DNA of 64,000 bases, from positions 6,071,428 to 6,135,427 of the forward strand of contig OY979717.1 of NCBI GenBank assembly GCA_963855995.1, in the 5' to 3' direction. The notes beneath the pieces are model-generated. The model saw only the letters and a program-made list of their open reading frames with translations, was not told the origin of the DNA and did no database searches. The translations under genes were made by a program, and so were the position numbers. Below, piece after piece: positions 10,701 through 25,700 of this stretch. This DNA is from Muricea muricata (taxonomy: Eukaryota; Cnidaria; Anthozoa; Malacalcyonacea; Plexauridae). How positions within the stretch are numbered: position 1 is the first letter of the stretch; every line of letters begins with the position of its first letter.

Positions 10701-13700
10701 AAAACATTTGAAAAATAAATGTGTGTTGAAATCAGCCTTCTCTTATACTCGGAGAAGACCTTGTAAATTCTGATCAAACATACTTTTCCAAATATAATGA
10801 CCTAGCTATAGGCGTCCAATATATATATATCATTGAACAAAGCAGATCACTATTTAAATCTAATTTCGAAGAACAACATTATTGCTGGAGCACTACAGAG
10901 ACGATAAGTATTAAATAAATGGAAATGTGTTTCGCAGATTGCATAAATGACCACGCAAATTATATTTTGATGTTTATGATAAAACTTACACAGCACGTTA
11001 ATAACAGCAGCCTATATATAGATGCATGTGCGCATGGCAATAGTGCCTACCTGGTCGTAATTCAACCACAATCAGTGCAACAGCAAAGCATGACGTGTAT
11101 AAATACAAATCGGTCGTACTATAGTATCACCGATTTGTATTTATATACGTCATGCTTTGCTGTTGCACTAATTGTGGTTGAATTACGACCAGGTAGGCAC
11201 TATTGCCATGCGTGATCATTTGCTTTTCTTCTTTTAAAATATCTGCCTGTACTTAGGGGAAACAGGCAGATCTCTGGAAACAAGAAAGGCTGAACACATC
11301 AGAAACGTTAAGGAACATGATAATGGTTCAAACATCGAAAAACGTGCAACGCGAAAATCATTGACACAGGGAATTTCCGTAGTCGCCTAACACTAGAAAG
11401 TCTAGAATCATGGCATACAGCTGCCAAACACAGCAATGCTGATAACAACTCAAAACCGCTTCCTCGACAATGTACAATCTTAATTAAGAAAACATAGTAT
11501 CACCTTATCGTATTTCACAGTGCACATGTATACACGTCATATCTAGCTTCATTTCACACTTTCACAGTTTACTGCAATCATTATAAATATACCCGTTGAA
11601 GGCTACAGACTGGTGGCCGAAAGCTCGTAAACAAATAAATATATTTTAGTCAGAGAACGTCTCACCCTTTTCATTTATGTCTAATTGACACATCTACGAT
11701 TTTTAGTGGTTTATGGCCGTTTAACCATTTCTTAAAGCTCATTCAGTTAAAAACGGGTAAAATAGGGCGAGTGTAATAGCCAACGCGGTCTGGTGGTAAG
11801 GCAAAGTGGCGGTAAATAAACAACGCAGCTGAACGATAATTCCCTTGCTCTGAATTCTTTTCATGTTTTAGAATTAATTATAGGCTAGAGAAAAGCCCGC
11901 TTAAACAATTTAAGTGGCAAGCGCGTGATAGCAAACATACATAGTCTAGTGGCCAATGCAAAATGTCTCAAGTCAACGAGTTTTTGGTTAAACCTAATTG
12001 CCCTTGTCACAAACCCCATAGGTTTTTGTCTGGGGTAAGAATTATTATAAATATACACGCTAGATTAAATCAAAGTTATTCGAAGCCATTCGCGAGCTTT
12101 TGTTCGCATTTCATCGAATAATATTTCCTCATACTCTGTCGAGGAAGATCTTGAAGTTGCTTTTGAGTGTAATTACATTTATATGCACAAATTTATTTCT
12201 AAATAAATCCAATTCAGTCTTTTGCAATATCACAATAACAAAAATGGGTAAGATTACAACTTGGGCATACAGTAGGTTTCTGGTGCTACGAATTTTAAAA
12301 TCCCATATTTTTGTAAGTAGAACATTTGAAAGATAAATGTGTGTTGAAATCAGCCTTCTCTTATACTCGGAGAAGACCATGTAAATTCTGATCAAACATA
12401 CATTTCCAAATTTAATGACCCAGCTATATGACGTTCAATATATATCATTGAACTAAACAGATCACTATTTAAATCTAATGTCGAAGAACAATTTTATTGC
12501 TGAGGCACTACAGACACGATAAGTATTAAATAAATGGAAATGTTTTTCGCTGATTGCATAAATGACCACGCAAATTATATTTTGATATGATAAAACTTAT
12601 ACAGCACGTTAATAACAGCAGCCTATATATAGATGCATGTGCGCATGGCAATAGTGTCTACCCGGTCGTAATTCAACCACAATCACTGCAACAGCAGAGC
12701 ATGAGGTATATATATACAAATCGGTGATACTATATGTTGATGGTCTGATTCGAAGATACAGGGTTTTAGCACTTACGGTCTGGGGGCCGCTTCTACCCTC
12801 CCCCATATTTCGAACCAGAGGTGGTGGAGTTATAACACAGACGGTTGAGGCAGTCAATTCGATGTCGTTGTCGAAAGGCAACCGCATTTGGTGGGCTGTC
12901 GAGGCCAATTGTGCGAAGCCATCCGAGTGCCATCCGTGTGCAAACTTTTATTACAATACCTGGTCCTTTTTACCATCGTTATACCATTCCAAGGTTAATC
13001 CTTCGAAGGTAGCAGAATTCCTGACACCTTTTGGAACTTTTTAATTTAAATTGATTACGCTGGCCGGCGTACAATCTCTTATGACGCTTTTCAATAGCCC
13101 TAATGTAAGTGGTAGAGCGTAATTCTTTTCAATTATTTATTTGGGGTTTTTTCGCCAAAAAAGATGGCTCCCACCGTTAAGAAAAACTATAGCATTTTGA
13201 GCACGGTTTTTTGTTCAATTTTTTTCGATGGTTTTTTAGAACTTTTATTTTCTCCATTTACCAAAAATTTTGCCAGTGCGGTTAACAAGGAAATAAAAAT
13301 TTTTCTTTATCAGACTGTATGATAAAAAGAAGTAATTGTCAAATTGTTACGAATTTTTTTCTAAAAAAATTTGCAAAATAGACGAAAAGATACTTTGGAA
13401 AGGGTTATTAATTCTTACACAAGACGAAAACTATTTAATGCATGGCAAGGGCAGGAATTGATCTTACCCACTTTTGTTGAGTAATTTGTATTTGACCACT
13501 GCATTACGTTGGTTATGAGGCTTCGGCAAGTTGGTTTAAGTTGTCTATACGTTCTTCTAGCCTATGCTTATTTCTTAAAACTGGCCAAAGCCAGAACGAT
13601 TTTTATCAAAGGCAGGTATTGTTTCCGGACTCAGTGATTGACTCTGAAGGGACACACATTGTCTTTACCACCAGACTATGATAGTTACCACTTTCTATGT

Positions 13701-16700
13701 TAGTTACCACTTTCACTTGGTTAAGAATTATTATACATGTACACGCTAGATTAAATCAAAGTTATTCGAAGCCATTCGCGAGCTTTTGTTCGCATTTCAT
13801 CGAATAATATTTAATCATACTCTGTCGAGGAAGACCTTGAAGTTGCTTTTGAGTGTAATTACATTTTTAAATTATGTACAAATTTATTTCTAAATAAATC
13901 CAATTGAGTCTTTTGCAATATCACAAGTAACAAAAATGGGTAAGGTCAAAACTTGAGCATATAGTAGGTTTCTGGTGCTACGAATTTTAAAAGCCTATAT
14001 TTTTGTGAGTAATAAAACATTTGAAAAATAAATGTGTGTTGAAATCAGCCTTCTCTTATACTCGGAGAAGACCTTGTAAATTCTGATCAAACATACTTTT
14101 CCAAATATAATGACCTAGCTATAGGCGTCCAATATATATATATCATTGAACAAAGCAGATCACTATTTAAATCTAATTTCGAAGAACAACATTATTGCTG
14201 GAGCACTACAGAGACGATAAGTATTAAATAAATGGAAATGTGTTTCGCAGATTGCATAAATGACCACGCAAATTATATTTTGATGTTTATGATAAAACTT
14301 ACACAGCACGTTAATAACAGCAGCCTATATATAGATGCATGTGCGCATGGCAATAGTGCCTACCTGGTCGTAATTCAACCACAATCAGTGCAACAGCAAA
14401 GCATGACGTATATAAATACAAATCGGTGATACTATAGTACGACCGATTTGTATTTATATACGTCATGCTTTGCTGTTGCACTAATTGTGGTTGAATTACG
14501 ACCAGGTAGGCACTATTGCCATGCGTGATCATTTGCTTTTCTTCTTTTAAAATATCTGCCTGTACTTAGGGGAAACAGGCAGATCTCTGGAAACAAGAAA
14601 GGCTGAACACATCAGAAACGTTAAGGAACATGATAATGGTTCAAACATCGAAAAACGTGCAACGCGAAAATCATTGACACAGGGAATTTCCGTAGTCGCC
14701 TAACACTAGAAAGTCTAGAATCATGGCATACAGCTGCCAAACACAGCAATGCTGATAACAACTCAAAACCGCTTCCTCGACAATGTACAATCTTAATAAA
14801 GAAAACATAGTATCACCTTATCGTATTTCACAGTGCACATGTATACACGTCATATCTAGCTTCATTTCACACTTTCACAGTTTACTGCAATCATTATAAA
14901 TATACCCGTTGAAGGCTACAGACTGGTGGCCGAAAGCTCGTAAACAAATAAATATATTTTAGTCGGAGAACGTCTCACCCTTTTCATTTATGTCTAATTG
15001 ACACATCTACGATTTTTAGTGGTTTATGGCCGTTTAACCATTTCTTAAAGCTCATTCAGTTAAAAACGGGTAAAATAGGGCGAGTGTAATAGCCAACGCG
15101 GTCTGGTGGTAAGGCAAAGTGGCGGTAAATAAACAACGCAGCTGAACGATAATTCCCTTGCTCTGAATTCTTTTCATGTTTTAGAATTAATTATAGGCTA
15201 GAGAAAAGCCCGCTTAAACAATTTAAGTGGCAAGCGCGTGATAGCAAACATATATAGTCTAGTGGCCAATGCAAAATGTCTCAAGTCAACGAGTTTTGGT
15301 CAAACCTAATTGCCCTTGTCACAAACCCCATAGGTTTTTGTCTGGGGTAAGAATTATTATAAATATACACGCTAGATTAAATCAAAGTTATTCGAAGCCA
15401 TTCGCGAGCTTTTGTTCGCATTTCATCGAATAATATTTGCTCATACTCTGTCGAGGAAGATCTTGAAGTTGCTTTTGAGTGTAATTACATTTATATGCAC
15501 AAATTTATTTCTAAATAAATCCAATTGAGTCTTTTGCAATATCACAATAACAAAAATGGGTAAGATTACAACTTGGGCATACAGTAGGTTTCTGGTGCTA
15601 CGAATTTTAAAATCCCATATTTTTGTAAGTAGAACATTTGAAAGATAAATGTGTGTTGAAATCAGCCTTCTCTTATACTCGGAGAAGACCATGTAAATTC
15701 TGATCAAACATACATTTCCAAATTTAATGACCCAGCTATATGACGTTCAATATATATCATTGAACTAAACAGATCACTATTTAAATCTAATGTCGAAGAA
15801 CAATTTTATTGCTGAGGCACTACAGACACGATAAGTATTAAATAAATGGAAACGTTTTTCGCTGATTGCATAAATGACCACGCAAATTATATTTTGATAT
15901 GATAAAACTTATACAGCACGTTAATAACAGCAGCCTATATATAGATGCATGTGCGCATGGCAATAGTGTCTACCCGGTCGTAATTCAACCACAATCACTG
16001 CAACAGCAGAGCATGAGGTATATATATACAAATCGGTGATACTATATGTTGATGGTCTGATTCGAAGATACAGGGTTTTAGCACTTACGGTCTGGGGGCC
16101 GCTTCTACCCTCCCCTATATTTCGAACCAGAGGTGGTGGAGTTATAACACAGACGGTTGAGGCAGTCAATTCGATGTCGTTGTCGAAAGGCAACCGCATT
16201 TGGTGGGCTGTCGAGGCCAATTGTGCGAAGCCATCCGAGTGCCATCCGTGTGCAAACTTTTATTACAATACCTGGTCCTTTTTACCATCGTTATACCATT
16301 CCAAGGTTAATCCTTCGAAGGTAGCAGAATTCCTGACACCTTTTGGAACTTTTTAATTTAAATTGATTACGCTGGCCGGCGTACAATCTCTTATGACGCT
16401 TTTCAATAGCCCTAATGTAAGTGGTAGAGCGTAATTCTTTTCAATTATTTATTTGGGGTTTTTTCGCCAAAAAAGATGGCTCCCACCGTTAAGAAAAACT
16501 ATAGCATTTTGAGCACGGTTTTTTGTTCAATTTTTTTCGATGGTTTTTTAGAACTTTTATTTTCTCCATTTACCAAAAATTTTGCCAGTGCGGTTAACAA
16601 GGAAATAAAAATTTTTCTTTATCAGACTGTATGATAAAAAGAAGTAATTGTCAAATTGTTACGAATTTTTTTCTAAAAAAATTTGCAAAATAGACGAAAA

Positions 16701-19700
16701 GATACTTTGGAAAGGGTTATTAATTCTTACACAAGACGAAAACTATTTAATGCATGGCAAGGGCAGGAATTGATCTTACCCACTTTTGTTGAGTAATTTG
16801 TATTTGACCACTGCATTACGTTGGTTATGAGGCTTCGGCAAGTTGGTTTAAGTTGTCTATACGTTCTTCTAGCCTATGCTTATTTCTTAAAACTGGCCAA
16901 AGCCAGAACGATTTTTATCAAAGGCAGGTATTGTTTCCGGACTCAGTGATTGACTCTGAAGGGACACACATTGTCTTTACCACCAGACTATGATAGTTAC
17001 CACTTTCTATGTTAGTTACCACTTTCACTTGGTTAAGAATTATTATACATGTACACGCTAGATTAAATCAAAGTTATTCGAAGCCATTCGCGAGCTTTTG
17101 TTCGCATTTCATCGAATAATATTTAATCATACTCTGTCGAGGAAGACCTTGAAGTTGCTTTTGAGTGTAATTACATTTTTAAATTATGTACAAATTTATT
17201 TCTAAATAAATCCAATTGAGTCTTTTGCAATATCACAAGTAACAAAAATGGGTAAGGTCAAAACTTGAGCATATAGTAGGTTTCTGGTGCTACGAATTTT
17301 AAAAGCCTATATTTTTGTGAGTAATAAAACATTTGAAAAATAAATGTGTGTTGAAATCAGCCTTCTCTTATACTCGGAGAAGACCTTGTAAATTCTGATC
17401 AAACATACTTTTCCAAATATAATGACCTAGCTATAGGCGTCCAATATATATATATCATTGAACAAAGCAGATCACTATTTAAATCTAATTTCGAAGAACA
17501 ACATTATTGCTGGAGCACTACAGAGACGATAAGTATTAAATAAATGGAAATGTGTTTCGCAGATTGCATAAATGACCACGCAAATTATATTTTGATGTTT
17601 ATGATAAAACTTACACAGCACGTTAATAACAGCAGCCTATATATAGATGCATGTGCGCATGGCAATAGTGCCTACCTGGTCGTAATTCAACCACAATCAG
17701 TGCAACAGCAAAGCATGACGTATATAAATACAAATCGGTGATACTATAGTACGACCGATTTGTATTTATATACGTCATGCTTTGCTGTTGCACTAATTGT
17801 GGTTGAATTACGACCAGGTAGGCACTATTGCCATGCGTGATCATTTGCTTTTCTTCTTTTAAAATATCTGCCTGTACTTAGGGGAAACAGGCAGATCTCT
17901 GGAAACAAGAAAGGCTGAACACATCAGAAACGTTAAGGAACATGATAATGGTTCAAACATCGAAAAACGTGCAACGCGAAAATCATTGACACAGGGAATT
18001 TCCGTAGTCGCCTAACACTAGAAAGTCTAGAGTCATGGCATACAGCTGCCAAACACAGCAATGCTGATAACAACTCAAAACCGCTTCCTCGACAATGTAC
18101 AATCTTAATAAAGAAAACATAGTATCACCTTATCGTATTTCACAGTGCACATGTATACACGTCATATCTAGCTTCATTTCACACTTTCACAGTTTACTGC
18201 AATCATTATAAATATACCCGTTGAAGGCTACAGACTGGTGGCCGAAAGCTCGTAAACAAATAAATATATTTTAGTCGGAGAACGTCTCACCCTTTTCATT
18301 TATGTCTAATTGACACATCTACGATTTTTAGTGGTTTATGGCCGTTTAACCATTTCTTAAAGCTCATTCAGTTAAAAACGGGTAAAATAGGGCGAGTGTA
18401 ATAGCCAACGCGGTCTGGTGGTAAGGCAAAGTGGCGGTAAATAAACAACGCAGCTGAACGATAATTCCCTTGCTCTGAATTCTTTTCATGTTTTAGAATT
18501 AATTATAGGCTAGAGAAAAGCCCGCTTAAACAATTTAAGTGGCAAGCGCGTGATAGCAAACATATATAGTCTAGTGGCCAATGCAAAATGTCTCAAGTCA
18601 ACGAGTTTTGGTCAAACCTAATTGCCCTTGTCACAAACCCCATAGGTTTTTGTCTGGGGTAAGAATTATTATAAATATACACGCTAGATTAAATCAAAGT
18701 TATTCGAAGCCATTCGCGAGCTTTTGTTCGCATTTCATCGAATAATATTTGCTCATACTCTGTCGAGGAAGATCTTGAAGTTGCTTTTGAGTGTAATTAC
18801 ATTTATATGCACAAATTTATTTCTAAATAAATCCAATTGAGTCTTTTGCAATATCACAATAACAAAAATGGGTAAGATTACAACTTGGGCATACAGTAGG
18901 TTTCTGGTGCTACGAATTTTAAAATCCCATATTTTTGTAAGTAGAACATTTGAAAGATAAATGTGTGTTGAAATCAGCCTTCTCTTATACTCGGAGAAGA
19001 CCATGTAAATTCTGATCAAACATACATTTCCAAATTTAATGACCCAGCTATATGACGTTCAATATATATCATTGAACTAAACAGATCACTATTTAAATCT
19101 AATGTCGAAGAACAATTTTATTGCTGAGGCACTACAGACACGATAAGTATTAAATAAATGGAAATGTTTTTCGCTGATTGCATAAATGACCACGCAAATT
19201 ATATTTTGATATGATAAAACTTATACAGCACGTTAATAACAGCAGCCTATATATAGATGCATGTGCGCATGGCAATAGTGTCTACCCGGTCGTAATTCAA
19301 CCACAATCACTGCAACAGCAGAGCATGAGGTATATATATACAAATCGGTGATACTATATGTTGATGGTCTGATTCGAAGATACAGGGTTTTAGCACTTAC
19401 GGTCTGGGGGCCGCTTCTACCCTCCCCCATATTTCGAACCAGAGGTGGTGGAGTTATAACACAGACGGTTGAGGCAGTCAATTCGATGTCGTTGTCGAAA
19501 GGCAACCGCATTTGGTGGGCTGTCGAGGCCAATTGTGCGAAGCCATCCGAGTGCCATCCGTGTGCAAACTTTTATTACAATACCTGGTCCTTTTTACCAT
19601 CGTTATACCATTCCAAGGTTAATCCTTCGAAGGTAGCAGAATTCCTGACACCTTTTGGAACTTTTTAATTTAAATTGATTACGCTGGCCGGCGTACAATC

Positions 19701-22700
19701 TCTTATGACGCTTTTCAATAGCCCTAATGTAAGTGGTAGAGCGTAATTCTTTTCAATTATTTATTTGGGGTTTTTTCGCCAAAAAAGATGGCTCCCACCG
19801 TTAAGAAAAACTATAGCATTTTGAGCACGGTTTTTTGTTCAATTTTTTTCGATGGTTTTTTAGAACTTTTATTTTCTCCATTTACCAAAAATTTTGCCAG
19901 TGCGGTTAACAAGGAAATAAAAATTTTTCTTTATCAGACTGTATGATAAAAAGAAGTAATTGTCAAATTGTTACGAATTTTTTTCTAAAAAAATTTGCAA
20001 AATAGACGAAAAGATACTTTGGAAAGGGTTATTAATTCTTACACAAGACGAAAACTATTTAATGCATGGCAAGGGCAGGAATTGATCTTACCCACTTTTG
20101 TTGAGTAATTTGTATTTGACCACTGCATTACGTTGGTTATGAGGCTTCGGCAAGTTGGTTTAAGTTGTCTATACGTTCTTCTAGCCTATGCTTATTTCTT
20201 AAAACTGGCCAAAGCCAGAACGATTTTTATCAAAGGCAGGTATTGTTTCCGGACTCAGTGATTGACTCTGAAGGGACACACATTGTCTTTACCACCAGAC
20301 TATGATAGTTACCACTTTCTATGTTAGTTACCACTTTCACTTGGTTAAGAATTATTATACATGTACACGCTAGATTAAATCAAAGTTATTCGAAGCCATT
20401 CGCGAGCTTTTGTTCGCATTTCATCGAATAATATTTAATCATACTCTGTCGAGGAAGACCTTGAAGTTGCTTTTGAGTGTAATTACATTTTTAAATTATG
20501 TACAAATTTATTTCTAAATAAATCCAATTGAGTCTTTTGCAATATCACAAGTAACAAAAATGGGTAAGGTCAAAACTTGAGCATATAGTAGGTTTCTGGT
20601 GCTACGAATTTTAAAAGCCTATATTTTTGTGAGTAATAAAACATTTGAAAAATAAATGTGTGTTGAAATCAGCCTTCTCTTATACTCGGAGAAGACCTTG
20701 TAAATTCTGATCAAACATACTTTTCCAAATATAATGACCTAGCTATAGGCGTCCAATATATATATATCATTGAACAAAGCAGATCACTATTTAAATCTAA
20801 TTTCGAAGAACAACATTATTGCTGGAGCACTACAGAGACGATAAGTATTAAATAAATGGAAATGTGTTTCGCAGATTGCATAAATGACCACGCAAATTAT
20901 ATTTTGATGTTTATGATAAAACTTACACAGCACGTTAATAACAGCAGCCTATATATAGATGCATGTGCGCATGGCAATAGTGCCTACCTGGTCGTAATTC
21001 AACCACAATCAGTGCAACAGCAAAGCATGACGTATATAAATACAAATCGGTGATACTATAGTACGACCGATTTGTATTTATATACGTCATGCTTTGCTGT
21101 TGCACTAATTGTGGTTGAATTACGACCAGGTAGGCACTATTGCCATGCGTGATCATTTGCTTTTCTTCTTTTAAAATATCTGCCTGTACTTAGGGGAAAC
21201 AGGCAGATCTCTGGAAACAAGAAAGGCTGAACACATCAGAAACGTTAAGGAACATGATAATGGTTCAAACATCGAAAAACGTGCAACGCGAAAATCATTG
21301 ACACAGGGAATTTCCGTAGTCGCCTAACACTAGAAAGTCTAGAATCATGGCATACAGCTGCCAAACACAGCAATGCTGATAACAACTCAAAACCGCTTCC
21401 TCGACAATGTACAATCTTAATAAAGAAAACATAGTATCACCTTATCGTATTTCACAGTGCACATGTATACACGTCATATCTAGCTTCATTTCACACTTTC
21501 ACAGTTTACTGCAATCATTATAAATATACCCGTTGAAGGCTACAGACTGGTGGCCGAAAGCTCGTAAACAAATAAATATATTTTAGTCGGAGAACGTCTC
21601 ACCCTTTTCATTTATGTCTAATTGACACATCTACGATTTTTAGTGGTTTATGGCCGTTTAACCATTTCTTAAAGCTCATTCAGTTAAAAACGGGTAAAAT
21701 AGGGCGAGTGTAATAGCCAACGCGGTCTGGTGGTAAGGCAAAGTGGCGGTAAATAAACAACGCAGCTGAACGATAATTCCCTTGCTCTGAATTCTTTTCA
21801 TGTTTTAGAATTAATTATAGGCTAGAGAAAAGCCCGCTTAAACAATTTAAGTGGCAAGCGCGTGATAGCAAACATATATAGTCTAGTGGCCAATGCAAAA
21901 TGTCTCAAGTCAACGAGTTTTGGTCAAACCTAATTGCCCTTGTCACAAACCCCATAGGTTTTTGTCTGGGGTAAGAATTATTATAAATATACACGCTAGA
22001 TTAAATCAAAGTTATTCGAAGCCATTCGCGAGCTTTTGTTCGCATTTCATCGAATAATATTTGCTCATACTCTGTCGAGGAAGATCTTGAAGTTGCTTTT
22101 GAGTGTAATTACATTTATATGCACAAATTTATTTCTAAATAAATCCAATTGAGTCTTTTGCAATATCACAATAACAAAAATGGGTAAGATTACAACTTGG
22201 GCATACAGTAGGTTTCTGGTGCTACGAATTTTAAAATCCCATATTTTTGTAAGTAGAACATTTGAAAGATAAATGTGTGTTGAAATCAGCCTTCTCTTAT
22301 ACTCGGAGAAGACCATGTAAATTCTGATCAAACATACATTTCCAAATTTAATGACCCAGCTATATGACGTTCAATATATATCATTGAACTAAACAGATCA
22401 CTATTTAAATCTAATGTCGAAGAACAATTTTATTGCTGAGGCACTACAGACACGATAAGTATTAAATAAATGGAAATGTTTTTCGCTGATTGCATAAATG
22501 ACCACGCAAATTATATTTTGATATGATAAAACTTATACAGCACGTTAATAACAGCAGCCTATATATAGATGCATGTGCGCATGGCAATAGTGTCTACCCG
22601 GTCGTAATTCAACCACAATCACTGCAACAGCAGAGCATGAGGTATATATATACAAATCGGTGATACTATATGTTGATGGTCTGATTCGAAGATACAGGGT

Positions 22701-25700
22701 TTTAGCACTTACGGTCTGGGGGCCGCTTCTACCCTCCCCTATATTTCGAACCAGAGGTGGTGGAGTTATAACACAGACGGTTGAGGCAGTCAATTCGATG
22801 TCGTTGTCGAAAGGCAACCGCATTTGGTGGGCTGTCGAGGCCAATTGTGCGAAGCCATCCGAGTGCCATCCGTGTGCAAACTTTTATTACAATACCTGGT
22901 CCTTTTTACCATCGTTATACCATTCCAAGGTTAATCCTTCGAAGGTAGCAGAATTCCTGACACCTTTTGGAACTTTTTAATTTAAATTGATTACGCTGGC
23001 CGGCGTACAATCTCTTATGACGCTTTTCAATAGCCCTAATGTAAGTGGTAGAGCGTAATTCTTTTCAATTATTTATTTGGGGTTTTTTCGCCAAAAAAGA
23101 TGGCTCCCACCGTTAAGAAAAACTATAGCATTTTGAGCACGGTTTTTTGTTCAATTTTTTTCGATGGTTTTTTAGAACTTTTATTTTCTCCATTTACCAA
23201 AAATTTTGCCAGTGCGGTTAACAAGGAAATAAAAATTTTTCTTTATCAGACTGTATGATAAAAAGAAGTAATTGTCAAATTGTTACGAATTTTTTTCTAA
23301 AAAAATTTGCAAAATAGACGAAAAGATACTTTGGAAAGGGTTATTAATTCTTACACAAGACGAAAACTATTTAATGCATGGCAAGGGCAGGAATTGATCT
23401 TACCCACTTTTGTTGAGTAATTTGTATTTGACCACTGCATTACGTTGGTTATGAGGCTTCGGCAAGTTGGTTTAAGTTGTCTATACGTTCTTCTAGCCTA
23501 TGCTTATTTCTTAAAACTGGCCAAAGCCAGAACGATTTTTATCAAAGGCAGGTATTGTTTCCGGACTCAGTGATTGACTCTGAAGGGACACACATTGTCT
23601 TTACCACCAGACTATGATAGTTACCACTTTCTATGTTAGTTACCACTTTCACTTGGTTAAGAATTATTATACATGTACACGCTAGATTAAATCAAAGTTA
23701 TTCGAAGCCATTCGCGAGCTTTTGTTCGCATTTCATCGAATAATATTTAATCATACTCTGTCGAGGAAGACCTTGAAGTTGCTTTTGAGTGTAATTACAT
23801 TTTTAAATTATGTACAAATTTATTTCTAAATAAATCCAATTGAGTCTTTTGCAATATCACAAGTAACAAAAATGGGTAAGGTCAAAACTTGAGCATATAG
23901 TAGGTTTCTGGTGCTACGAATTTTAAAAGCCTATATTTTTGTGAGTAATAAAACATTTGAAAAATAAATGTGTGTTGAAATCAGCCTTCTCTTATACTCG
24001 GAGAAGACCTTGTAAATTCTGATCAAACATACTTTTCCAAATATAATGACCTAGCTATAGGCGTCCAATATATATATATCATTGAACAAAGCAGATCACT
24101 ATTTAAATCTAATTTCGAAGAACAACATTATTGCTGGAGCACTACAGAGACGATAAGTATTAAATAAATGGAAATGTGTTTCGCAGATTGCTTAAATGAC
24201 CACGCAAATTATATTTTGATGTTTATGATAAAACTTACACAGCACGTTAATAACAGCAGCCTATATATAGATGCATGTGCGCATGGCAATAGTGCCTACC
24301 TGGTCGTAATTCAACCACAATCAGTGCAACAGCAAAGCATGACGTGTATAAATACAAATCGGTCGTACTATAGTATCACCGATTTGTATTTATATACGTC
24401 ATGCTTTGCTGTTGCACTAATTGTGGTTGAATTACGACCAGGTAGGCACTATTGCCATGCGTGATCATTTGCTTTTCTTCTTTTAAAATATCTGCCTGTA
24501 CTTAGGGGAAACAGGCAGATCTCTGGAAACAAGAAAGGCTGAACACATCAGAAACGTTAAGGAACATGATAATGGTTCAAACATCGAAAAACGTGCAACG
24601 CGAAAATCATTGACACAGGGAATTTCCGTAGTCGCCTAACACTAGAAAGTCTAGAATCATGGCATACAGCTGCCAAACACAGCAATGCTGATAACAACTC
24701 AAAACCGCTTCCTCGACAATGTACAATCTTAATAAAGAAAACATAGTATCACCTTATCGTATTTCACAGTGCACATGTATACACGTCATATCTAGCTTCA
24801 TTTCACACTTTCACAGTTTACTGCAATCATTATAAATATACCCGTTGAAGGCTACAGACTGGTGGCCGAAAGCTCGTAAACAAATAAATATATTTTAGTC
24901 AGAGAACGTCTCACCCTTTTCATTTATGTCTAATTGACACATCTACGATTTTTAGTGGTTTATGGCCGTTTAACCATTTCTTAAAGCTCATTCAGTTAAA
25001 AACGGGTAAAATAGGGCGAGTGTAATAGCCAACGCGGTCTGGTGGTAAGGCAAAGTGGCGGTAAATAAACAACGCAGCTGAACGATAATTCCCTTGCTCT
25101 GAATTCTTTTCATGTTTTAGAATTAATTATAGGCTAGAGAAAAGCCAATTTAAGTGGCAAGCGCGTGATAGCAAACATATATAGTCTAGTGGCCAATGCA
25201 AAATGTCTCAAGTCAACGAGTTTTGGTCAAACCTAATTGCCCTTGTCACAAACCCCATAGGTTTTTGTCTGGGGTAAGAATTATTATAAATATACACGCT
25301 AGATTAAATCAAAGTTATTCGAAGCCATTCGCGAGCTTTTGTTCGCATTTCATCGAATAATATTTGCTCATACTCTGTCGAGGAAGATCTTGAAGTTGCT
25401 TTTGAGTGTAATTACATTTATAAGCACAAATTTATTTCTAAATAAATCCAATTGAGTCTTTTGCAATATCACAATAACAAAAATGGGTAAGATTACAACT
25501 TGGGCATACAGTAGGTTTCTGGTGCTACGAATTTTAAAATCCCATATTTTTGTAAGTAGAACATTTGAAAGATAAATGTGTGTTGAAATCAGCCTTCTCT
25601 TATACTCGGAGAAGACCATGTAAATTCTGATCAAACATACATTTCCAAATTTAATGACCCAGCTATATGACGTTCAATATATATCATTGAACTAAACAGA